Below are positions 9,749-17,636 of a stretch of DNA of 44,878 bases, piece by piece. The translations under genes and the position numbers were made by a program. The stretch is taken from the NCBI GenBank assembly GCA_027021785.1, contig JALUTR010000183.1, positions 1 through 44,878 of the forward strand, in the 5' to 3' direction. This stretch comes from Fidelibacterota bacterium (GTDB lineage: Bacteria; Fidelibacterota; Marinisomatia; Marinisomatales; JAADGP01). Each line of letters begins with the position of its first letter. Position 1 is the first letter of the stretch. The notes beneath the pieces were generated by a model that worked only from the letters and a program-made list of their open reading frames with translations, was not told the origin of the DNA and made no database searches.

Positions 9749-12579
9749 AATTGATCTATAATCGGCGCCAAGGTTCTTCCCATCCAGAGCGGACGTCGAA
9801 GATTATCCGGATGGGTTTCCCTGTCCTTGGCCCATTGATTCCATTTTTTATAGTATTCAAAGGATTTATTCGTGTCGACAAAAATGTCACCGTATTTTTC
9901 CCCCGGTCCGGGTTTGGACAGGCTCACCTTTTGTAACCAGCAATGAGCGCCGGAAATCGGATCCGGTTGTACCGCGTGGGTTATGTTCTGATGTACCCCT
10001 CCATCCCGCCACCAGATACGTTTCGAATCGGGATCATGGGACGACCAGGGCTCCACGCCTTTAACCGTCTCCATTTTCCATTTGCCGTCTTCCAGGCGTG
10101 TTATTTTTACCGTATTGGTCATCCACCTGTTTCCCTCATCCTGATCACGTCGCCAGCGTCCGATATGATGCGAACAGGCCACGACCCCGGGTTTAATCGC
10201 TTCCGTCACCCAAACCTTGTCGACGAACCACCCGATTTCCGTGGTTATTTTTAAAAGATCTCCGGTATTTACACCCAGTTTGCAGGCATCCTTAGTGTGG
10301 ATCCATATTGGGTTGCGATGGGCGATTTCGGTAAGCCACTTGGCATTCGCTGAGCGAGAGTGAATGTGCGTCGGCAGCCGGAAATTCGGTAATAAAACAC
10401 ATTCGTTTTTCGTTTCATCCATATAATCAGGATGGACATGGGATTTAATATATCCGGGAATTGCATATTCCGGATAACCAAAATCCACCATCGTTTGGGA
10501 ATAAAATTCCTGTTTCTTTGATGGCGTGGGGAATCCAGTGTAATTCTTGCCCTCAGCATGGATACCAATCACTTTGCTATCTTTCAAAAGCTGTCCATTC
10601 TCCCGGGCGGTAGCACTTTTTACGAGTTCCTGAGATAGTTCGGTTTTATTCTTCTCATATACGTTTGATTGTACTTCAAAGGCACCATATTTACGCATGT
10701 ATTCCAAGGGGGACAAGCCCTCTTTCGCTGCTTTTTCCGTAAGTCCGGGAGTGTGTTCAAAAATATACCGGTAATATTCGTCAATCGTGATTTTTTTACC
10801 TTTCCGGTAAGGACTAAGAAAATGTTTCCGGATGCCAAGATTGTTGTCTTTGTCTATACGCCACGACAATTCAATCCAGAATTCATCTTCTTCCCATACT
10901 TCCCCGGGATTGACTTCGTACGTGAACCGGAATTGTTTTCCTTCGCGACGGGCTTTTTCCCGCAATACCGGCTGGCGAAAGGCAATCCAGACTCCGGAAT
11001 GCGTCTCGTAGGAATTCAGATCGTGCCGCTCGGAAGCATGTCCCATGGGCAAAACGTAATCGGCAAAAAAGGCCGTCTCATTCCAGGTTGGCGTCAAAGC
11101 GATATGGCAGCCCACCTTTGACTCGTCCAACAACACTTCCACCCAGGTAAAACCATCGGGGTAAGTCCACACCGGGTTAAAGACGCGGGTGAAATACACG
11201 TCCAGGGTTCCCCTGCCGTCTTTCATCAAATGGGGCAATATCTCACTCATTTCATAATGGCAAAGGGTATATTCCGGCGGGAAATGAAGTTCATTCCAAT
11301 TCGGCGGCGGGGGCGGAACATCAAAAAATTCAGGCTGGAATTTGTTCCAGGCGCTTGGCGAAGTGCCTCCTTTGGTCCCCACGGAACCGGTCAACACGTT
11401 TAAAAAATGCAGGGTTCGCGCAACCTGCCAGCCGCCCAAATTCCCGATTGATGCACCGCGCCATACATGCGTAGCCAGTCGTGTTCCCGCGGAGGCGATC
11501 ACATGGGCGACCTCGACAATATCTTCTTCCGGGATCCCCGCTTCCCGGGCCGCATATTCGGGTGTAAAACGGGCATACTCTTCCAGCAATTTTTCAATGA
11601 AGGTCTCAAAATCCGGCGACGCGTCGGGATGCCTTGCCCGCATGTATTCATCCCAGTTAACCCAGGTTTTCATGTACTCACGATTATACAACCCTTCTTC
11701 CAGGATAATCCTGGCAATCGCCAAAAACACGGCCGCTTCCGACCCGGGATACGTTGGCAACCAATAGTCCGCCAGGGATGCCGTATTTGACAATCGCGGA
11801 TCAAGAACGATCAATTTGGCTCCTTTCGTCATCCCTTCCATGATCCTTTGGGCGTGAGGATTGAAATAATGGCCGGTCTCCAGGTGGGAACTGGCCAGGA
11901 CGATCACTTTGGCGTTGGTGTGGTCAGGCGACGGACGGTCGAACTTATGCCAGAGGGCATACCCAAACCGGGCGCCGGCGGAACAGATATTCGTATGGGA
12001 ATTGTGTCCGTCGACACCCCAGGCTTTCAACACGCGCTCGGCATACCCTTCGTGTCCGGGCCGGCCTACATGATAAACCACCTTGTCCCGCCGATCTTCC
12101 TTGAGTGAGTGACGAATCCTGGCGGCAATTTCATCAAGCGCCTGGTCCCAGGATATCCGTTCCCATTTACCAGCTCCCCTTTCGCCAACCCGTTTCAAAG
12201 GGTGGAGAATTCGCTCGGGATCATTGATCTGGTTTATTGTTGCCGGACCTTTGGCACAGTTTTTCCCGCGCGAACCGGGGTGATAGGGATTCCCCTCAAA
12301 CTTGCGTATCCGGTTCGTCTCCTTATCGATATAGGCCAGAAGACCGCAGGCCGATTCGCAATTAAAGCAGGTTGTGGGAACAATCGAATAATGCCGGGCT
12401 TCTTTACCGGGCCATGCTTTCGGATCAAATTCAACAAAATCGTCCCATTCTTCCGGCGCGGGATAGTGAGATAACGGTTGTGATTCTTCCGCAACCCGCC
12501 GTTCCGCGGGGTCCCCTTGCGATATTTTGGGGATCAGGCCGATGCCTTCGGCAAATTTTTCTATCCGGGAACGTTTCAT
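9727..12579 (-). CDS. molybdopterin oxidoreductase catalytic subunit (DMSO reductase/CISM superfamily)
   Basis: TTCFNCESACGLLAYIDKETNRIRKFEGNPYHPGSRGKNCAKG [4Fe-4S]/MPT motif, MPT-dinucleotide binding regions, 950 aa; paired with FeS/NrfD subunit. Confidence 0.92.
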   Translation of the reverse strand: MKRSRIEKFAEGIGLIPKISQGDPAERRVAEESQPLSHYPAPEEWDDFVEFDPKAWPGKEARHYSIVPTTCFNCESACGLLAYIDKETNRIRKFEGNPYHPGSRGKNCAKGPATINQINDPERILHPLKRVGERGAGKWERISWDQALDEIAARIRHSLKEDRRDKVVYHVGRPGHEGYAERVLKAWGVDGHNSHTNICSAGARFGYALWHKFDRPSPDHTNAKVIVLASSHLETGHYFNPHAQRIMEGMTKGAKLIVLDPRLSNTASLADYWLPTYPGSEAAVFLAIARIILEEGLYNREYMKTWVNWDEYMRARHPDASPDFETFIEKLLEEYARFTPEYAAREAGIPEEDIVEVAHVIASAGTRLATHVWRGASIGNLGGWQVARTLHFLNVLTGSVGTKGGTSPSAWNKFQPEFFDVPPPPPNWNELHFPPEYTLCHYEMSEILPHLMKDGRGTLDVYFTRVFNPVWTYPDGFTWVEVLLDESKVGCHIALTPTWNETAFFADYVLPMGHASERHDLNSYETHSGVWIAFRQPVLREKARREGKQFRFTYEVNPGEVWEEDEFWIELSWRIDKDNNLGIRKHFLSPYRKGKKITIDEYYRYIFEHTPGLTEKAAKEGLSPLEYMRKYGAFEVQSNVYEKNKTELSQELVKSATARENGQLLKDSKVIGIHAEGKNYTGFPTPSKKQEFYSQTMVDFGYPEYAIPGYIKSHVHPDYMDETKNECVLLPNFRLPTHIHSRSANAKWLTEIAHRNPIWIHTKDACKLGVNTGDLLKITTEIGWFVDKVWVTEAIKPGVVACSHHIGRWRRDQDEGNRWMTNTVKITRLEDGKWKMETVKGVEPWSSHDPDSKRIWWRDGGVHQNITHAVQPDPISGAHCWLQKVSLSKPGPGEKYGDIFVDTNKSFEYYKKWNQWAKDRETHPDNLRRPLWMGRTLAPIIDQFYLAVDD

Positions 12580-12718
12580 TTTATTATTTTCTCCAAATCT
12601 TTTTCCATTCGGTTACACACCAACGCGGAGCAATTGTCGGGGAAATGTACGGGTGATGTAACATCTGTTCATTCGCCTTATCCTTTTTGTACTTTCAGGG
12701 TGGCGTGACTATCGTTTA

Positions 12719-14362
12719 CTAACTCAAAGGAATCAATTGGGGCACGCGCACGCGGACGAACTCCGTGAGAAATATCCCCAGCAGCGCGAAAACTCCGGCC
12801 ATTATACGATAATGATCCCCTTCGACCAAGGAGATCATTACGAGGGGAACCAAATTTCCCACTACCATTCCGGCGTAAAAAATCCCGGAATAATACCCCC
12901 TGGTCATGAGTTTCACAGCTTTGTGAGCGTCTGTCGTCGCATGGGGAACCATCACTTCCAGGGTTATCAGAATTACATTGGTAAAAAGTCCGTAGCGCAA
13001 TATCCCGACCTCAAAAGCGCTCGACCCGCCGTTCAGAATCATAATCGTCGTCGCTCCGGCAATTAAGGAATGGACAACCATGTGAAGCGAAGATAACGGT
13101 GATTGCCACAGATCCCGCCCCCGGGCCTGAGCGAACAAAAAGGCCGTGTACGCCGCTCCCAACACGGACAGGATGATTCCGGGTACCGCCAACCATTGGA
13201 GGGGCCATCCCATTAGGTTATTCAACAGAAGGAGCGTTGCCACAAACCCGAAACCGGCAATCAGATACGCCCCGCGGACAAGCCACGAAGACCACTGCGG
13301 TCGCAGCAACACATACAGGAACCGATCCGGTCGATTCAGATCGGCCACCAGTAATCCACCGGTCAGCCCTAAAAAGATCAACGTTGCAATCAGCGCCTTC
13401 AACTCCAGCGCCGGATTTGTTTCACCTGTTAGCATCTGCCAGAGATAAAAGACAAGAAAGGTCCCCGTAGCAATGGCCTTGGTCCAAATGTAGGCGGGAA
13501 CTTCCCAACCCCACAATATCCCTTTGGAAGGAATATCATAGACCCGTCTGCTTGTCCGGTTTTCCTCGTTTTCCCGAACGACTTTATCAATCGCCCCCGG
13601 ATTCAATGCCGTTCCATCCCCGGCATCACTCTCCAGCGCCGGCCGAACCAGCAGGTCACGCTCATCAACCGCAGGTAGTTCGGCGGCATACTTCGCGTAA
13701 TGCCCGACACCGGTAGCCTGTTCGGACCACAAATAGTCCTTCCGACGCGGACTCGCCGAAGAACTCAACAGGGAGGAATCGTTTTTTACGTAAAACAGGT
13801 TCGGATATGTGTCCTTCTCAGGCTTGCGAACGACTACCGATTCGCGGGCAACAATTGTGGCTATTGTTGAATCGGGGTCATCAAGGTCACCCGAAATAAT
13901 TGCCTCAACCGGACAAATCACAACACACGCCGGTTCACGACCCCGATCCACCCGGTGGGCACAGTAATTACACTTGGCGGAGGTGTTGGTTACCGGATCA
14001 ATGTACAGTGCATCGTAAGGACAAGCCTGCATACAGGATTTACAGCCGATGCACCGCCTATTATCGAAGTCCACGATGCCATCGGCACGGGTGTAAAGGG
14101 CGGAAGTCGGACATATCTCCACGCAGGGGGCCGCCTCACAATGATTACAGCGTTGAATGAAAAATTCACGAACGGAATCGGGGAATACTCCATGCTCAAT
14201 ATATTTCACACTGGTCCGGTTCACACCCAGGGCAACATCGTGCTCTGATTTACAGGCTACCGTGCATGCGTGACAACCGATACATTTACGATTATCGATG
14301 ACAAATCCGTAATTCATCGGCACAATCCGGGTTGTGTATTCATCGGATTCCCGGACCGACAA
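12719..14362 (-). CDS. fused 4Fe-4S ferredoxin (DmsB/PsrB-like) and NrfD/PsrC-like membrane anchor
   Basis: Four cysteine clusters (CIGCHACTVAC, CNHCEAAPCVEIC, CIGCKSCMQAC, CNYCAHRVDRGREPACVVIC), then linker and multi-TM NrfD region. ORF start is TTG; the ATG at 14317 (MNYGFVIDNRKCIGC) is the more likely start. Confidence 0.9.
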   Translation of the reverse strand: MSVRESDEYTTRIVPMNYGFVIDNRKCIGCHACTVACKSEHDVALGVNRTSVKYIEHGVFPDSVREFFIQRCNHCEAAPCVEICPTSALYTRADGIVDFDNRRCIGCKSCMQACPYDALYIDPVTNTSAKCNYCAHRVDRGREPACVVICPVEAIISGDLDDPDSTIATIVARESVVVRKPEKDTYPNLFYVKNDSSLLSSSASPRRKDYLWSEQATGVGHYAKYAAELPAVDERDLLVRPALESDAGDGTALNPGAIDKVVRENEENRTSRRVYDIPSKGILWGWEVPAYIWTKAIATGTFLVFYLWQMLTGETNPALELKALIATLIFLGLTGGLLVADLNRPDRFLYVLLRPQWSSWLVRGAYLIAGFGFVATLLLLNNLMGWPLQWLAVPGIILSVLGAAYTAFLFAQARGRDLWQSPLSSLHMVVHSLIAGATTIMILNGGSSAFEVGILRYGLFTNVILITLEVMVPHATTDAHKAVKLMTRGYYSGIFYAGMVVGNLVPLVMISLVEGDHYRIMAGVFALLGIFLTEFVRVRVPQLIPLS

Positions 14363-14583
14363 AAACTCATATTACAGTTACTCCTTATTTCCTTGTAAAG
14401 ATCGATTTCCAAATGTCGGATATATTCTTTCAACAATTCATTACTACTTTTTGACCTTATAGTCAAGATTTCGGAACCGGTAATATACATTATTCCGTTA
14501 CACAACGCATGGGATTTTCGTAAACAGTCCAAGTGCCAATCCGGCCAGCGGAAAGAAATCCCGGCGCCGTGGGGACGCTTACG

Positions 14584-14919
14584 GCATCCGGCGGTCCTCC
14601 CGGAGTATATCGCTCAAACACCAGGTTCAGGGGGGTAATCAACAAGTGAAGGTGTTTGCTGCGGGGAAAATAAGGGAAAAAAGCGCCGCCGAACCCAGGT
14701 CAACCACCGGGCAACAGGAATGCCGGTTTCGATCCCGGACCAACCATGAAAAACGGGGGCCACCAACGCCCTGACAAACCGGTCCGTCCGATGATCGGAC
14801 CGCAAAGTCGATTGACCGCTGCCGACAATTTTCGCTATCCGGGAGAAACCCCGGGCAGAATATTCCAGACAAACGACGACGAGAACAACAAATACCACCT
14901 GTTCGGTCACTGATAACAC
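14584..14919 (-). pseudogene. remnant of HdrD-like membrane-bound (Fe-S)-binding oxidoreductase, frameshifted
   Basis: Frame 1: MLSVTEQVVFVVLVVVCLEYSARGFSRIAKIV (N-terminal TM). Shifted frame about 14584-14690: AFFPYFPRSKHLHLLITPLNLVFERYTPGGPPDA, with the SKHLH..PLN signature of these proteins; Cys-rich domains absent. Confidence 0.6.
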
Positions 14920-15038
14920 CGATTATCCTTCCCCCGGGAAAAGTGAGCGATTATAGGTTGGAAATCACCCGCATCCCGGCTCGGGATCTGATTGGGTATT
15001 ATCTTTTCTTACCGATCTTTTCGACCGGTAAACAGGCG

Positions 15039-15245
15039 TCAGTCTTCTTTTTTAACGGTACTTAGTTTTAACAGTGAATAAAGCGGACAAAAGCCGATGG
15101 CGCTGGTCACGAGGAAAATCACGGCAATCACACCCAGGATAAGCGCCGCCAATCCGGTGATCTGGTCTGCTAAGTACAAGACCGCCACAATGACGGCCAA
15201 CAACACACGAATCCCACGGTCAATCGTTCCCATGTTCTTATTCAT
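15039..15245 (-). CDS. DUF2892 (YgaP-like transmembrane) protein
   Basis: MNKNMGTIDRGIRVLLAVIVAVLYLADQ...AIGFCPLYSLLKLST is typical of DUF2892; RBS AAAGGAG upstream. Confidence 0.85.
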   Translation of the reverse strand: MNKNMGTIDRGIRVLLAVIVAVLYLADQITGLAALILGVIAVIFLVTSAIGFCPLYSLLKLSTVKKED

Positions 15246-15352
15246 GATTACTCCTTTTTCGTTAATTAAACGGAAATCTCACCCTGCCGGGGCCGGGGGT
15301 ACATTCCTTATCCCTTATCTTCCACGGTTATTTCGATCGCCGGTATTACCAT

Positions 15353-15442
15353 TTATCCTAATTCATCAATTAATTCCGCGCAAACATCGAACAGGTCTTC
15401 CACCAGGTCCGGGATCAATTTCAACGGCACAATAACTCTCAT
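15353..15442 (-). pseudogene. residual 29-codon ORF apparently joining the start of etfB to the end of etfA
   Basis: MRVIVPLKLIPDLVEDLFDVCAELIDELG*: MRVIVPLKLIPDLVEDL resembles EtfB N-termini; (E)DLFDVCAELIDELG resembles EtfA C-termini (GDLFEVxPxLIxxL). Confidence 0.5.
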
Positions 15443-15630
15443 AAATATTCCTGATTCAAACAGTTACACGAATGTAAAAATGTTTTCCCGGAATCGCTAT
15501 TCCAAATTTTAATTCCGACAAACAAAGGGGGGTACTGACGGCTCCCAATGGTAAGGAACCCGGGGACTACCCGGGATGAAAGACACGAAAGGCACCGTAA
15601 ATACACAATTCATGCCTGTTTCCCGCGGAA

Positions 15631-16146
15631 TTAAATAAACAGTTGGATATCGGATTCAGTCGCAAATTCCAAAAAGGTCGCTGCGCCTCCCAATTCCACA
15701 CCTTCAATAAAATCGTCAGGCGTAAATCCGAATACATCCATCGTCATTTGGCAACCGATAAGGCGGACGCCGGACTCCAGACAAATTTCACGCAATTCCT
15801 CAATGGCGGCTACGCCTTTTTTCCGGAAAGTCTGTTTCATGAGGGATGTGGCCATCGTCTCGAAACCGGGAATATTCCCCATCAATAAATTGGGGATCGG
15901 CCAATTAATATTCTGAAACCCTTTGGGACCGAAAGGCATTTTTATGGGCATGGCCGGATTCGCATGTGGCGCTACTTTGGCTGCGATATTTTTCTTCAGC
16001 AAAGTCAATCCGTAAAAAGTGAAAAAGATAGCCACGTCCATCTCCATCGCTGCCGCGGTGGAAGCCAAGACAAAGGGTGGATATGCCCAATCCAATGTCC
16101 CCTTTGAAGCAATAAGAGCCATCGACTTTTTTTCAGTATTACTCAT
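15631..16146 (-). CDS. DsrE/DsrF/DrsH-like protein (DsrE2 type)
   Basis: KSMALIASKGTLDWAYPPFVLASTAAAMEMDVAIFFTFYGLTLLKK; conserved Cys in VRLIGCQMTMDVFG. Confidence 0.9.
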   Translation of the reverse strand: MSNTEKKSMALIASKGTLDWAYPPFVLASTAAAMEMDVAIFFTFYGLTLLKKNIAAKVAPHANPAMPIKMPFGPKGFQNINWPIPNLLMGNIPGFETMATSLMKQTFRKKGVAAIEELREICLESGVRLIGCQMTMDVFGFTPDDFIEGVELGGAATFLEFATESDIQLFI

Positions 16147-16268
16147 ATTCCCGTCCTGTTTTACTTTGATTTATGCAATCGGAATTGATTCCCCATGTCA
16201 AAATGATTCGTGATATGGACCCCGGGGAGAGGTCGAATAGTCGGGACGGAAACGTACCGACCGCGAGG

Positions 16269-16505
16269 TTACTTCTTCCGGATATAATAGGTGTATTCGT
16301 CCCCGTCCTGACCGGCTTCCAGTAATTCATTGCCGGTGCGATTCGTCCAGGCCGTTATATCGCTTTTTGATCCCGGATCGGTGGAAACCATTTTCAGGAT
16401 TTCCCCGGAATTCATGGCATCGATTGCCTTTTTTGTTTTTAGAATCGGCAACGGACAATTCAGACCTCTGCAATCGATAATCCGATCCGCTTTAATATCA
16501 CTCAT
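16269..16505 (-). CDS. tusA: TusA-family sulfur carrier protein
   Basis: IDCRGLNCPLPILKTKKAIDAMNSGEILKMVSTDPGSKSDI (CPxP motif). Confidence 0.92.
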   Translation of the reverse strand: MSDIKADRIIDCRGLNCPLPILKTKKAIDAMNSGEILKMVSTDPGSKSDITAWTNRTGNELLEAGQDGDEYTYYIRKK

Positions 16506-16900
16506 AACCTTTTCCTCTTGTCAGGATGTAAATCGTACCCGCTCGGGGGAAACCGATTAAAACCGAATTCATCCATGTTCCATTCTCCCGATTGAATCTT
16601 CATTTCACATTCCGAAAAACAGGACAATATTTTCCGAATGAATTCATTGGCAATCGAATAATAGCAGGTTGTCCCTTCGCGTCGGTACGTAACAATCCGT
16701 TCTTTGTATAGTTTGCGTAGATGCTGGGAGGTCACCGCCTGTATCAAATTCAGATGGGTCTGTATTTCCGTAACTGTCCGTTCGCCACCCTGAATATACC
16801 TAATGATGTTCAGACGTAATGGGTGCCCAAGCGTTTTCATTACCCGTGAGGCGCCCAGGAAAAAATTTACGGACTTGTGTTCAGTCGAATCTATATTCAC
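16502..16900 (-). CDS. ArsR/SmtB-family transcriptional regulator
   Basis: Winged-helix HTH LGHPLRLNIIRYIQGGERTVTEIQTHLNLIQAVTSQHLRKLYKERIVTYRREGTTCYYSI; GTG start; overlaps tusA. Confidence 0.88.
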   Translation of the reverse strand: MNIDSTEHKSVNFFLGASRVMKTLGHPLRLNIIRYIQGGERTVTEIQTHLNLIQAVTSQHLRKLYKERIVTYRREGTTCYYSIANEFIRKILSCFSECEMKIQSGEWNMDEFGFNRFPPSGYDLHPDKRKRL

Positions 16901-17113
16901 TTTTTAATATATATGGTTTTTTATCTATAGAGGTTAGGGCTTTATAAAAAAAATCACAACCATTGATGTAATCGGAAAATCCTAAGATGTCATCTCTGAT
17001 CCTGTCAGAGGTTGTGAGACCATGCGGGATCAAAGAAGGGTGATATCTTCCGGTGCGGGTATTACTTCGACAACCAGGAATGGTTGTCGCGCACGGAAAA
17101 AGAAACGGGCACG

Positions 17114-17551
17114 TCAGCGGTCAAGTTTTTTTATCCGTCGTTCGTGTCGCCCCCCTTCAAAAGGAATTTTCAACCAAAGATCCACGATTCGTTTAGCCTT
17201 ATCGGGGGCGATAAAGCGAGCTCCGAAGGAAAGGACATTCGCATTATTATGCAACCGTGACAGTTCCACGATTTTTTCCGGTCCGTCGTAAAAAACAGCC
17301 GCCCGTACCCCTTTGACGCGATTTGCCGCCATGGCTTCACCCTGCCCGGATCCTCCGAAAATGACCCCGAAACAATTAGGGGATGAGGCAACAACCCGGG
17401 CGGCGGGCAAAATAAAGTCGGGATAGTCATCATCCGCGTCGTATTCATACGCGCCGAAATCCTCAATCTCATATCCCTGGTTCGTCAAATGAGCCTTTAT
17501 GGTTTCCTTCAGTTCATATCCTGCATGATCACTTGCCAAAACAATCTTCAT
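17114..17551 (-). CDS. rpiB: ribose-5-phosphate isomerase B
   Basis: MKIVLASDHAGYELKETIKAHL; FGGSGQGEAMAANRVKGVRAA. Confidence 0.92.
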   Translation of the reverse strand: MKIVLASDHAGYELKETIKAHLTNQGYEIEDFGAYEYDADDDYPDFILPAARVVASSPNCFGVIFGGSGQGEAMAANRVKGVRAAVFYDGPEKIVELSRLHNNANVLSFGARFIAPDKAKRIVDLWLKIPFEGGRHERRIKKLDR

Positions 17552-17636
17552 AATTCCATCCGTCTTTTCCTGAGCATCCCCTTTTTACATACCTGACTGA
17601 ATGTCGCTTTCCTGTTGATTCGAATACCCTTTGTTT

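Noticed and set aside
14314-14532. 72-aa minus-strand ORF upstream of the FeS-NrfD gene
   Set aside because: Overlaps the N-terminal region of the FeS-NrfD gene in another frame and has no recognisable motif.
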